Below, piece after piece: positions 25,356-34,219 of a stretch of DNA of 64,000 nt. Source of the stretch: M0108 sp937862735 (lineage in GTDB: Bacteria; Pseudomonadota; Gammaproteobacteria; Chromatiales; Chromatiaceae); assembly GCA_937862735.1 (NCBI GenBank), contig CALMDH010000137.1, positions 1 to 64,000 on the forward strand, given 5' to 3'. Under the pieces are notes generated by a model that was given only the letters and a program-made list of their open reading frames with translations, had not been told where the DNA came from and searched no databases. The translations under genes and the position numbers were made by a program. Numbering within the stretch: position 1 is the first letter of the stretch; every line of letters starts with the position of its first letter.

Positions 25356-26312
25356 ATGGTGAAACTACGACAATTGGCTCATGCGCAGGCTCTCTCTAGG
25401 CACGGCAATTTCCGTCGCGCCGCGGAGGCGGTGCACCTCTCCCAGCCGGCCCTGTCCCGCAGCATTCGCAGTCTGGAAGAAACCCTCGGGGTGGTGCTGT
25501 TCGACCGCGAGGGGCCCGAGGTGACCCCTACGGCCTATGGCGTGGCCGTCCTGCGGCGCAGCGCCACCTTGCTCTCGGAGTCGCACGAACTGGAACGGGA
25601 GATCGCCCGCCTGAAGGGGAGCGATTCCGGCACCCTGGCCGTGGTGATGGGGGCCGACGCGGCGGAGTTTTACGGCCATCGGGCCCTGGGTGAGCTGTTC
25701 CGGCGCCAACCGCGACTCGCCTGCAAAGTCCGCCAGGGCCCCTTGTCCTTCGTCACCGACGCGCTTCTGGAACGGACCGCCGATGTCGGCCTTGCCGAGA
25801 TCAGCGCCCTGACGCCCGACGAGCGGCTGCGCGTGGAGCCCTTGGGCCGGCACGAGGTGGTCCTTTATTGCCGCCCCGGGCACCCACTGCTCGCCCAAAA
25901 GCACCTGACCCATGAGCATCTCAATGCCTACCCGGAAGTCGCGGTCCATGCCGCGATCCATGCCGCGATCCCTCGCTCCCCTTCCTGGCCTGGTCAGCGT
26001 GCTGGCGGGGTAGACGGCGGAGTGACGCGGACGCTCGCGGAGGTCGAGGACCCGGCCCTGGCCCGAGCCATCGTGGCCGCAGGCGAGGCCTGGAGCGCGA
26101 CGCCCCCCGTGCTGATCGAGCCAAACTTGCGCCGTGGGGAATTGGCCGTGCTGCCTATCCGCCTGCCCGGTCTTACGCTAGACTTCGGACTCATCTCCCT
26201 AAAAAACCTCATGCTCTCGCCGGCCGCCGAGCAGTGCCTGGACCTCGTCAGGCAAATCGAGGCCGAGTTGAGCAGCCGCAACCGTACCCTGATCCGCGAA
26301 CTGCTTCCATGA
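25356..26312 (+). CDS. LysR-family transcriptional regulator
   Basis: 318 residues. The N-terminal winged helix-turn-helix is typical: HGNFRRAAEAVHLSQPALSR, SIRSLEETLGVVLFDREG, TPTAYGVAVL. A linker helix (LLSESHELEREIARLKG) leads to the ligand-binding domain (about 90-318). Within that domain a 12-base unit CCATGCCGCGAT is tandemly duplicated near 25946-25969, adding the repeat HAAIHAAI, and the next ~25 residues are unusually Gly/Arg-rich; the domain may be altered but stays in frame. Neighbouring genes are on the same strand, so the target is not obvious. Confidence 0.9.
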   Translation: MVKLRQLAHAQALSRHGNFRRAAEAVHLSQPALSRSIRSLEETLGVVLFDREGPEVTPTAYGVAVLRRSATLLSESHELEREIARLKGSDSGTLAVVMGADAAEFYGHRALGELFRRQPRLACKVRQGPLSFVTDALLERTADVGLAEISALTPDERLRVEPLGRHEVVLYCRPGHPLLAQKHLTHEHLNAYPEVAVHAAIHAAIPRSPSWPGQRAGGVDGGVTRTLAEVEDPALARAIVAAGEAWSATPPVLIEPNLRRGELAVLPIRLPGLTLDFGLISLKNLMLSPAAEQCLDLVRQIEAELSSRNRTLIRELLP

Positions 26313-26396
26313 GTGCCCGGGGCGCGGCTGAACCTTAGTTTTCAGCCGGCGGACCGCGGCTCCTGAAGCCGACAAACAGCCAGGACGTGCACCGCC

Positions 26397-27599
26397 ATGA
26401 AGCGCACCACCAAACGCCTCCTTTGGGCCTTGTTCCTCCTGCTGCTGTTGGCGGGTGCCGCCGCCTACTATTTTTACACCACGACCACCGCCGCCCTGGA
26501 GCGGGCCGAGAACGCCGATATCCGCCACATGCAGGTGGCGCGGGTCGGGGATCAGGGCGCCATCCGCTTCTTCTTCGCCACCAACCGCCAGCCGGTGCCG
26601 GGCACGGAGGAGCAACCCCTGGTGGAGCGTTTTGGCCGGGAGCGCGCCGACGACTGGCGACTCGGCTATTTCGATACCCTCATCGAGCCCTCCCTGGGCC
26701 TCGGCCGCTGGCTGGATGCCAGCCGCTGGTTCCTGGAGGAGGAGATCAAGGTGAAGGATGTCCGCTCCCTGGAGCCGGGCGAATTCGCCGACCAGTTACG
26801 GCCCCTGGTCGCGGCCTCACCGCATCGCGGCCTCCTGCTGCTGGTCCATGGTCTGCGCACCGATATTGACTTCGCCCTGCGCGGCACGGCCTTCCTCGCC
26901 CATGTCATCGACATCGACGCCCCGGTGATGGTCTTCGACTGGCCGGGCAATCAAGGTTCCAGCCTGAGTGCCTACCGACGCGCCCAGGCCGTTGCCACGG
27001 CCTCGGGGGCCGACCTGGCGGCGGTGCTGCGCTTCATTACCGCGGAGATCCGCCCCGAGCGGCTCTGGATCCTGGCCAACAGCCTGGGCTCCCAGGTGGT
27101 GGTCGAGGCGGTGCACCGGCTCTACCAGGACCCGGCCTTCGCCGACGCAGAGGTAGAGATCGACGAACTGGTGCTGTCCGCCCCGGATGTCAGCAAACAG
27201 GAGTTCAATGCCCGTTTCCGTCAGGAACTCGCCGCGCTGGCGAACAACACCACCGTCTATGTCTCCTCCAATGACCGCGCCCTGCTCCTAAGCAGGCTCG
27301 TCAACCGCGACCGGCGCCTGGGGGAAAGCTCCCTGAGCGTCGAGGATGCGGAGATGCTGGACGGCGTCGCGGGGCTCCTGGACCACCTGGTAACGCCCGA
27401 TGACGACCGCGTTGCCCTGGTCGACGTGACGGCGGTGAACCGGACGCGCAACTTCCATAATTTCAGCCTTGAGGTGCCGGAATTTTTCGACGACATCTAT
27501 CTGCGCCTGGCCAACCCCATCACCCCCCTCAACCGGTTGCGTTTCGAATTTCGCACCCCCGAGGGTAAACGCTACTCGGTCTTGACCCGGGACCGCTGA
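26397..27599 (+). CDS. DUF900-type alpha/beta hydrolase, membrane-anchored
   Basis: 400 residues. An N-terminal signal anchor (LLWALFLLLLLAGAAAYYFY) is followed by the DUF900 signature FFFATNRQPVPG. The hydrolase core shows LLLLVHGLRTDIDFAL (oxyanion region), FDWPGNQGSSLSAY and the nucleophile elbow ANSLGSQ, in which Asn-Ser replaces the common GxSxG first Gly. The catalytic His is probably in NRTRNFHNFS near the C-terminus. The enzyme likely faces the periplasm. Substrate is unknown. It heads a rightward group with an AI-2E-type transporter and another hydrolase. Confidence 0.85.
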   Translation: MKRTTKRLLWALFLLLLLAGAAAYYFYTTTTAALERAENADIRHMQVARVGDQGAIRFFFATNRQPVPGTEEQPLVERFGRERADDWRLGYFDTLIEPSLGLGRWLDASRWFLEEEIKVKDVRSLEPGEFADQLRPLVAASPHRGLLLLVHGLRTDIDFALRGTAFLAHVIDIDAPVMVFDWPGNQGSSLSAYRRAQAVATASGADLAAVLRFITAEIRPERLWILANSLGSQVVVEAVHRLYQDPAFADAEVEIDELVLSAPDVSKQEFNARFRQELAALANNTTVYVSSNDRALLLSRLVNRDRRLGESSLSVEDAEMLDGVAGLLDHLVTPDDDRVALVDVTAVNRTRNFHNFSLEVPEFFDDIYLRLANPITPLNRLRFEFRTPEGKRYSVLTRDR

Positions 27600-27679
27600 A
27601 CGATCCCGAGCCTGGCCCTTCCCGTTTTCCCCGCCAGGCTTCATGACCGGCGGCCTTTCACCCAACCATGGAGCGCGCC

Positions 27680-28774
27680 ATGCCCTCAGCCTTTGACGCT
27701 TTCTCTGGCCCGGCCCGTGGCCTTGTCATCGCCGCGGCCGTGGTCGTTCTGGTCGCCGGCGCCCGGCTGGCGGCGCCAATCCTCGCCCCCCTGCTGCTGG
27801 CGATCTTCCTCGCCATCATCCTGACCCCGACCCTGCGTTGGCTGGGCCGCTGGCGGGTGCCCACCTGGGTATCCCTGCCCCTGCTCTTCTTCCTGCTCAT
27901 GGACCTGGGCAGCATCCTCCTGCTGATGACCACCGGTGCCCTGGAGGGCCTGCGCGACAGCCTGCCGACCTATCAGGAGCGCTTCGCCCTGCTGAGTCAC
28001 GAGCTCGGGGCCTGGCTGGAGGAGATGGGGATCGAGGGCTCGCTGATGGCCTTGCCGGATATCTTCGACTTCTCCCAGATCCGGGTCCTGCTGCGCCTGC
28101 TGCTTTCCAACGTCGGCAGCCTGGCGGGTACCGGCCTCCTGGTCCTGCTGACGGTGATCTTCCTCCTGTTGGAGGCCAGTTCCCTGCCCGACAAGCTGCG
28201 GCGCGCCTTCCACCTGACGCCGGCCGGGGAGGAACGACTTCAGGCGCTGCTGAGCGCCGTCAACCATTACATGATCATCAAGACCCTGGCCAGCCTGGCC
28301 ACCGCCGGCCTCATCGGCCTCTGGCTCTGGTACCTGGACCTCAAGTTCGTCGTCGTCTGGACGGTCCTGGCCTTCATCCTCAATTTCGTGCCCTTCCTTG
28401 GCTCCTTCCTCATGGCCATTCCGACCTTGCTCTTCGCCCTGCTGCAGACGGATCTGAACACCGTCCTGTGGGTGGCCCTGGGCTATCTGACCGTCAACAC
28501 CCTGATCGGCAACATCCTGGAGCCGCGCGTCATGGGGCGGGGCCTGGGCATCTCCACCTTCGTCGTCTTGCTGTCGCTGATGTTCTGGGGCTGGCTGTTC
28601 GGTACCGTCGGCATCTTCCTCTCCGTGCCCCTCACCAAGGCCCTAATGGCGGCCCTGGAGGCCAGCCCGCACACCCGGCCCCTGGCGATCCTCATGGGAC
28701 CGCCCCTCATGCCGGAGGAGGAACAGCCAGGCGCGCCACCGCCCGCTGGCGGTCAGCCTAGCGAGGCCCGCTGA
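27680..28774 (+). CDS. AI-2E (PerM/TqsA)-family transporter
   Basis: 364 residues from the ATG at 27680, picked because GGAG sits seven bases before it; an ATG at 27668 lacks that. Seven to eight membrane helices in the family's pattern: LAAPILAPLLLAIFLAIIL near the start, a long periplasmic helical domain, and the conserved C-terminal pore segment FVPFLGSFLMAIPTLLFALL, NTLIGNILEPRVMGRGLGIS and PLTKALMAALE. Members export autoinducer-2 or, in some cases, act as Na+/H+ antiporters. The role here is not determinable. Confidence 0.9.
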   Translation: MPSAFDAFSGPARGLVIAAAVVVLVAGARLAAPILAPLLLAIFLAIILTPTLRWLGRWRVPTWVSLPLLFFLLMDLGSILLLMTTGALEGLRDSLPTYQERFALLSHELGAWLEEMGIEGSLMALPDIFDFSQIRVLLRLLLSNVGSLAGTGLLVLLTVIFLLLEASSLPDKLRRAFHLTPAGEERLQALLSAVNHYMIIKTLASLATAGLIGLWLWYLDLKFVVVWTVLAFILNFVPFLGSFLMAIPTLLFALLQTDLNTVLWVALGYLTVNTLIGNILEPRVMGRGLGISTFVVLLSLMFWGWLFGTVGIFLSVPLTKALMAALEASPHTRPLAILMGPPLMPEEEQPGAPPPAGGQPSEAR

Positions 28775-28874
28775 CCAAAATCCGCTCCGGAGACACCTGG
28801 CAAGAGCACCCTGGCCAGAGCCCCCTGATCAGTGAATTTGACCAGAGACCCCTTCCATCACCGAGCCACACGCC

Positions 28875-30416
28875 ATGAAACCCCTCTTTCGTTCCGCCAA
28901 ACGCCTGGGCCTATACCTGGGCATTGCCTTGCTGGGCTTTCTGGCCGGTGCCCACGTCCTTTATGTCCTCTGGGCCCTGAACGGTCCACCCCTGCAACCC
29001 TGGCATGAGATCGAACTGGCGGGGGAGTTCACCGCCGATCAGGCCGACGAAGTCCGCACCCTGGCGGATTATCAGGCCCTGGAGGCGCGGCTCTATGCCG
29101 AACTGGACGCAGAGGTCTATGCCCAGACCCCCCAGGGACCGGATCAGGCCCTGGTGCGCTACAGCGCCGGCAGCGCCAGCGATCCCCGCGCCCGGGAGCC
29201 CAACTGGAACCTGACCTACGAGATCGTGCCCCCGGCCCCCCGGGCGGGGGTGTTGCTGTTGCATGGCATGTCCGACGGCCCCTACAGCCTGCGCGCCCTG
29301 GGCGAGGCCTTGGGCCAGGCGGGCTACCGGGTGCTGGGCCTGCGCCTGCCGGGCCACGGCGTCCTGCCCTCGGGCCTGCTGACCGTGACCTGGGAAGACC
29401 TGGCCGCGGCGACCCGCCTGGGGATGGCCCACCTGACGGGCGTCATGCCAGGCAAACCCATCCACCTCGTTGGCTACTCCATGGGGTCCGCCCTGGCGCT
29501 GGATTACAGTCTGAATGTCCACCCCAGCGCCAACGCCAGCACCAGTACTGGCGCCAGCATGACCCTGCCCCAGCCCGCCAGCCTGGTGCTGATCTCCCCG
29601 GCGGTGGGTCTGGCCCGGATCGCCGACCTGACCCCCTGGGTCGAGCGGTTGGGCCGCCTGCCCGGCCTAGAGCGCCTGGCCTGGACGGCGATCATGCCCG
29701 AGTTCGACCCCTTCCGCTTCAACTCCTTCACCGCCAATGCCAGCCTCCAGGTCCACCGCATGACCCAGGATCTGACGGCCCGGGTGCGGCGGCTCGCGGC
29801 CAAGGAGCCCCTCAGCGGCTTTCCCCCCACCCTGGTCCTGCTCTCGGCGGTGGACGCGACGGTCTCCGCCCAGGCCGTGGCCGACAGCCTGCTGCGCCAC
29901 CTGGCGCCGGAGGGCCACGAGCTGGTGCTCTATGACATCAACCGCTTCGCCCTCGATGCCCCCCTGGTCGTCGCCGACGCCGGGGACCTCACCAAGCACC
30001 TGTTGGCGGATGCCACCCTGCCCTTTGCCGTGACCTTCGTCCGCAACCTGAACCCCGACAGTCGGGAGGTCCTGGCCGAACAAAAGCCCCCCTTCACCGC
30101 CGGCTTTGCGACCAGCACCCCCCTGGCGGCGCCCTGGCCCGAGGATGTCATCGCCCTCTCCCATGTCGCCCTGCCCTTCCCCCCCGACGACCCCCTCTAT
30201 GGCCGCTACCCCCCGGAGGACCCCGGCCAGGTCTTTCTCGGCCAGTTAGCCATCCGCGGGGAGAACGGCGTGCTCAAGCTGCCCGGCAACTGGTTGCTGC
30301 GCCAACGTCACAATCCCTTCTACGAGTTCCAGCAGGGGCGCATCCTGGACTGGCTGGGCCATGACCCCTCGGCCCCGTCGGCTGACTCGCCGGTACGCGA
30401 CGGGGGGCCGGGCTGA
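28875..30416 (+). CDS. Alpha/beta hydrolase (lysophospholipase/esterase type), membrane-anchored
   Basis: 513 residues. An N-terminal hydrophobic anchor (LGIALLGFLAGAHVLYVLWA) and ~100 residues of unassigned sequence precede the fold: GVLLLHGMSDGPYSLRALGE, a GLRLPGHGVLPSG cap region, nucleophile GYSMGSALAL, Asp in LLSAVDATVS, and a long C-terminal extension (~170 residues) with many prolines (PPDDPLYGRYPPEDPGQ). The active site presumably faces the periplasm. The stop is two bases before the next gene, so the pair is an operon. It may act on lipids. Confidence 0.82.
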   Translation: MKPLFRSAKRLGLYLGIALLGFLAGAHVLYVLWALNGPPLQPWHEIELAGEFTADQADEVRTLADYQALEARLYAELDAEVYAQTPQGPDQALVRYSAGSASDPRAREPNWNLTYEIVPPAPRAGVLLLHGMSDGPYSLRALGEALGQAGYRVLGLRLPGHGVLPSGLLTVTWEDLAAATRLGMAHLTGVMPGKPIHLVGYSMGSALALDYSLNVHPSANASTSTGASMTLPQPASLVLISPAVGLARIADLTPWVERLGRLPGLERLAWTAIMPEFDPFRFNSFTANASLQVHRMTQDLTARVRRLAAKEPLSGFPPTLVLLSAVDATVSAQAVADSLLRHLAPEGHELVLYDINRFALDAPLVVADAGDLTKHLLADATLPFAVTFVRNLNPDSREVLAEQKPPFTAGFATSTPLAAPWPEDVIALSHVALPFPPDDPLYGRYPPEDPGQVFLGQLAIRGENGVLKLPGNWLLRQRHNPFYEFQQGRILDWLGHDPSAPSADSPVRDGGPG

Positions 30417-30418
30417 GC

Positions 30419-31345
30419 ATGGCCAGTATCGACCGGGTCCTCCTGCTGCGCTCGGAACTTGAGGCGCGACTGCTGCGGATCTCCCTTTACGCCACCCTCG
30501 CCATCGCCGGGCTCGGCATCCTGTTCGGTTTCCTCGCCCAGTCCACGGCCATCCTCTTCGATGGCGTCTTCTCCCTGGTGGATGTCGCCATCACCTGGCT
30601 GACCCTGGTGGTCGCCCGGCTGGTGGCGAGCGAGGGGAATCACCGTTTCCAGAACGGCTTCTGGCATCTTGAGCCGCTGGTCATGGCCTTGAAATCCTCG
30701 GTCCTGATCTTCCTCGTCGGCTATGCCCTGCTCAGCTCGGTCAACAGCCTGCTCAAGGGGGGCTATGACCCGGAATTCGGCATTGCCCTGGTCTATGCCG
30801 GGTGCGTCGCCCTGATCGCTTTTGGCATGTGGTGGTGGCTGAAGGGGCAGGCCGACCGCATCGATTCCGGCCTGGTCCAGCTTGATGTCAAGGCCTGGCT
30901 GATGTCCGCCCTGATCACCCTCGCCCTGTTCCTGGCCTTCATCGCCGCCCTCGCCATGGAGGGCACGGCGGCGGAGCACCTGATTCCCTACGTGGACCCG
31001 GCGGTGTTGGCGTTCCTGTCACTCCTGCTTCTGCCCCTGCCCTTCCGCGAGGCCCGACAATCCCTCCAGGAGATTCTGCTGATCAGTCCGTCGGATCTGG
31101 ACGCCCAGGTGTGTGGCGTCATGGCGGACTTTGTCGCCCGCCACGGCTTCCGGGGTTATCGCAGCTATGTGTCCAAGGCCGGTCGGGCCCGCTTCATCGA
31201 GGTCGGGGTGCTGCTACCGGCGGAGCTGCGTCTCGCGATCGGGGAACTCGATGCCTTTCGCGCCGAGATCGGGGCGGCCATCGGCGGCGAAGGTCCGGAC
31301 CGCTGGCTGACCATCCAATTCACCGCCGATCCGAAGCACTTGTGA
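30419..31345 (+). CDS. Cation diffusion facilitator (CDF)-like transporter
   Basis: 308 residues, six membrane helices and a cytoplasmic C-terminal domain. TM2 carries FDGVFSLVDVAITWL with the acidic pair typical of the metal site, followed by HRFQNGFWHLEPLV; TM5 holds LDVKAWLMSALITL. The C-terminal region (from ~200) has the CDF cytoplasmic fold, ISPSDLDAQVCGVMADF onward. Family members exchange Zn2+, Fe2+ or related ions for protons. It starts two bases after the hydrolase stop, so the pair is co-expressed. Metal specificity is not determinable. Confidence 0.85.
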   Translation: MASIDRVLLLRSELEARLLRISLYATLAIAGLGILFGFLAQSTAILFDGVFSLVDVAITWLTLVVARLVASEGNHRFQNGFWHLEPLVMALKSSVLIFLVGYALLSSVNSLLKGGYDPEFGIALVYAGCVALIAFGMWWWLKGQADRIDSGLVQLDVKAWLMSALITLALFLAFIAALAMEGTAAEHLIPYVDPAVLAFLSLLLLPLPFREARQSLQEILLISPSDLDAQVCGVMADFVARHGFRGYRSYVSKAGRARFIEVGVLLPAELRLAIGELDAFRAEIGAAIGGEGPDRWLTIQFTADPKHL

Positions 31346-31424
31346 GCGGCTGCCGCAGCGCGATGGGATGTCGTGCTTGCTAACGCATGGCTGGACAAAT
31401 CCGCCAGGAACCGGGGGCATCAGG

Positions 31425-32180
31425 CTAATCATCGTCGTCGTCATGGTCCCGCTCTGACTTACGGCCCTGGTGCTCACCGTGACCCTTCCCACGAATATCG
31501 TGCTCGTCCGCGCTGCGGTGGCACTCGACGCAATTCTTGAAATCCCGGATCCCTTCCTTGACGTGCTCCCGCCAGATCTTGTCGGGATGGTGCTCATGGC
31601 AGCCATAGCAGGTGTAACCGCGGTAATCATTGCGTTCATGGCAGGTGGCGCATTGGACGTTGTGGTCGCGGTCGAGTATGAAGTAGCGGTCGTGGTCAAA
31701 GGTCGCCGGGGTCCAGCGGTCCTGGCTATGACACTGACTGCACGCTCCCGTGACGGACTGGTGAATCCGATCCTCGGGTGAACGATGGCAGGTGTCGCAC
31801 GCCTCGCGGGACTTGGCGCTGAGCAGGCTATGCTCGAACCGGCCCTCGCGGCGATAACGTTTCACCCCGGCATGATCGCTGTGGCAGGCGACGCAGTCCT
31901 CCTTGATGAGTTGCTGGTGAAAGGGCGTCTTGGTCAGCGGGTTGGCGAGGGGCAGGCCGACGGTGGTCAGGCGCCCGATGTCCGCTGGCTGGTGACAGGC
32001 CGTGCAGCGTCCGGCGCTGGCGCCGGTGAAAGGCGCGTGGCAGGCAAAGCAATCACCTTCAAGATCCTGGTGGCCGACGATCAGTTTGCCGGGACTGATC
32101 ATCAGGTGGGGGAAAATCAGGGTGAGCAGCGCCAACACGATCAGGTTGGCGGCCAGCACGAATTTGACGGTGCGGTTCAT
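31425..32180 (-). CDS. Periplasmic octaheme c-type cytochrome with acidic tail
   Basis: 251 residues from the ATG at 32180, which overlaps the stop of the upstream gene (ATGA). A single N-terminal anchor or signal (FVLAANLIVLALLTLIFPHL) is followed by eight CxxCH haem motifs: CFACH, CTACH, CVACH, CDTCH, CSQCH, CATCH, CYGCH and CVECH. Extra histidines between them can serve as distal ligands. The C-terminus is a His/Asp-rich tail (HGEHQGRKSERDHDDDDD). It should store or relay electrons in the periplasm. Last gene of a three-gene leftward operon with a membrane b-type subunit and an NAD(P)H-type reductase. Confidence 0.9.
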   Translation of the reverse strand: MNRTVKFVLAANLIVLALLTLIFPHLMISPGKLIVGHQDLEGDCFACHAPFTGASAGRCTACHQPADIGRLTTVGLPLANPLTKTPFHQQLIKEDCVACHSDHAGVKRYRREGRFEHSLLSAKSREACDTCHRSPEDRIHQSVTGACSQCHSQDRWTPATFDHDRYFILDRDHNVQCATCHERNDYRGYTCYGCHEHHPDKIWREHVKEGIRDFKNCVECHRSADEHDIRGKGHGEHQGRKSERDHDDDDD

Positions 32181-32761
32181 TGCCAACCCCAGAAGAGGAA
32201 GATGCTGATGATGTGGCCCAACGCCAGGGTGGCGAAGACGATGAAGATCGGAATATGGACCCGGCGCCAGCGGGTCATGGCGTCGTATGTCACCGCGTCC
32301 CAGAACACCGCCTGCTCCACCGCCGGGCGGGAGAGCCCCCGCAACTGATACAGATCCCGTTGTTCCTGGACATGCTGGCGGGAGCGCCCGAGCAGCAACT
32401 TGCCGACCATGCCGCTGATGACGTTGACCCCCATCGCCACCGTCGCCAACCAGGGCAGGATGGCATTGAAGTGGACCCCGGCATGAATCAGGACCATGAG
32501 GGTACCCAGCCAACTGCCGAATTCGTGCAGCCGCAGTAGCAGGGTCGGTTTACCCGCCAGGATGAGCTTGCGCTTGCGCAGGGAATAGACCAGCGACACG
32601 ATGATCAAGAGGGTACCGGGTATGCCCAGGTAGCGGCCGATCCAGACCAGGTCGAGGCGGTGGAGCAGATAGTCGCCCGCCAGGGTACCAGCCCCCAGCA
32701 GGCCGACGAGGAGGGTGAAGGGCAGGATATGCTCGCGCCACAGGGATGCAGGGGTGGGCAT
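32177..32761 (-). CDS. Membrane b-type cytochrome-like subunit
   Basis: 194 residues with about five membrane helices. Histidines sit in helix-like positions suited to haem: LRLHEFGSWLGTLMVLIHAG and GVHFNAILPW in one pair, and RVHIPIFIVFATLALGHIIS in another, resembling cytochrome b561 or ferric-reductase-type di-haem proteins. Between them is an amphipathic loop (LLGRSRQHVQEQRDLYQL). It starts three bases after the reductase stop and ends within the octaheme ATG. I infer it carries electrons across the membrane between the two partners. Confidence 0.8.
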   Translation of the reverse strand: MPTPASLWREHILPFTLLVGLLGAGTLAGDYLLHRLDLVWIGRYLGIPGTLLIIVSLVYSLRKRKLILAGKPTLLLRLHEFGSWLGTLMVLIHAGVHFNAILPWLATVAMGVNVISGMVGKLLLGRSRQHVQEQRDLYQLRGLSRPAVEQAVFWDAVTYDAMTRWRRVHIPIFIVFATLALGHIISIFLFWGWQ

Positions 32762-32764
32762 CGC

Positions 32765-34039
32765 TCAGGCCTCCAGGGTCAGATGGGTCTTCGGCGTGCA
32801 CAGGCAGAGCAGGCAGGTGCCTGGCTCCGGGTCATAGTCCGGCGGCTGGCGATAGACGACCTCGCCGTCCTTGATCCGCGTTTGGCAGGTTCCGCAACTC
32901 CCTGCCCGACAGCCTGAATCCACGCCGATGCCATGGGCCTCGGCCAATTCCAACAGGCTGGTGGTGCCAGGGGGCCAGGCCAGTTGTCGGCCCGTCTTGA
33001 CAAAATTCACCTGGATGACTTCACCCGTGGGCGTCACCCGGCTGGCGTCGGTTGGCGCTGGGGCGGGTTGACGCCGGCTGATCGAGGCCGGACCAAAGGC
33101 CTCGAAATGGATGCGGTCAGGGGGCACGCCCCAGTCCTCCAAGGCCGGAATCAGGCTCTCCATCATGGGCGTGGGGCCGCAGACGTAGAAGTGATAAGGC
33201 CTGAGGGGGAGTTCCAAGCGTAACAGGGTGACATCCACCCGCCCCCGGTGGTGGTAATCCCGGCCGAGTTGATCGTCCGGCCGCGGCTGGCTGAAGCAGA
33301 GGCGCGGGTGGAAATGCGGGTGAGCCGCCGCCAAAGCCGCCAGGTGATCCCGCATGATGGCCTCCCGACCGTCGCGCACGCCATAGAAGAGCCAGATCTC
33401 GCGTCCGGGCTGTTCGGCCAGACTCCAATTCACCATGCTCAGCAAGGGCGTGATACCGATCCCCCCCGCGACGAGGACGACGGGCGTCTCCCCACGATCG
33501 AGATAAAAGTGGCCCGCGGGGGCCCGGACCTGCAGTGAGGTCCCGGCCTCGACGTGATCGTGAAAATAGTTCGAGGACCGACCCGGCGGATGATCGGTGC
33601 CGGGGGGCGGTCCTACCCGCTTGATGGTGACGCGGTAGCTATCCGGAGCGGGGGCATCGGACAGGGAGTAACAGCGCACCAGGGCTTCGGTCCCCCCCGC
33701 CGCGGCGGGGACGTGCAGGCGGAAGGTCAGAAATTGGCCGGGGAGAAAAGCCGGGAGCGGTTTGCCGTCCTCCGGCGTGAAATAGAAGGAACAGATGGAC
33801 CCCGCCGCGTCCTCGCTGACCTTGCGCGCCACTTGCAAGGCCCGGAAGCCGGCCCAGGATTCAGGGCCGCCACCCCGTGTCTGTTCAGGCTCGTGGTGGA
33901 GGGGAGGCGGAGCGTCTGGCAAGCCGGCCTTGAGGGCCAGATAGACCTGCCAGTGTCGCCAAAACGACACCGCCAGAAAAATGGCCAACTGTAGACCGAT
34001 GCCCAGCAGGATCCACAGCAGGAGACTGAGTGATGTCAT
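32765..34039 (-). CDS. FAD/NAD(P)-binding reductase with C-terminal 2Fe-2S ferredoxin domain, membrane-anchored
   Basis: 424 residues from the ATG at 34039; a TTG ten codons earlier is possible. An N-terminal anchor (LLLWILLGIGLQLAIFLAVS) is followed by a ferredoxin-reductase FAD domain (VRCYSLSDAP flavin motif, about 75-190), the NAD(P) domain with VVLVAGGIGITPLLSMV and FYVCGPTPMMESLI, and a plant-type ferredoxin domain whose cluster Cys are in DSGCRAGSCGTCQ and CLLCLC. This layout matches BenC/NqrF-like electron-input subunits. It leads the operon with the b-type subunit and the octaheme cytochrome. Confidence 0.9.
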   Translation of the reverse strand: MTSLSLLLWILLGIGLQLAIFLAVSFWRHWQVYLALKAGLPDAPPPLHHEPEQTRGGGPESWAGFRALQVARKVSEDAAGSICSFYFTPEDGKPLPAFLPGQFLTFRLHVPAAAGGTEALVRCYSLSDAPAPDSYRVTIKRVGPPPGTDHPPGRSSNYFHDHVEAGTSLQVRAPAGHFYLDRGETPVVLVAGGIGITPLLSMVNWSLAEQPGREIWLFYGVRDGREAIMRDHLAALAAAHPHFHPRLCFSQPRPDDQLGRDYHHRGRVDVTLLRLELPLRPYHFYVCGPTPMMESLIPALEDWGVPPDRIHFEAFGPASISRRQPAPAPTDASRVTPTGEVIQVNFVKTGRQLAWPPGTTSLLELAEAHGIGVDSGCRAGSCGTCQTRIKDGEVVYRQPPDYDPEPGTCLLCLCTPKTHLTLEA

Positions 34040-34219
34040 GGTCAGATGCCTGGCGATGAGCCTCCACAAGGGGGGAGGTGCTTGGGGTTCAGGATTACTG
34101 GGGAATTGTGCCGGGCATCTCTTAAGGGATACTTAACGCAGAAAGATCCCCTGGCCGGGGCTTTCTGTTCCCGCTTGGTTTCCCGTTCCCGTTCCCGGTC
34201 AGGGGCTAGGCCCCTGGAC

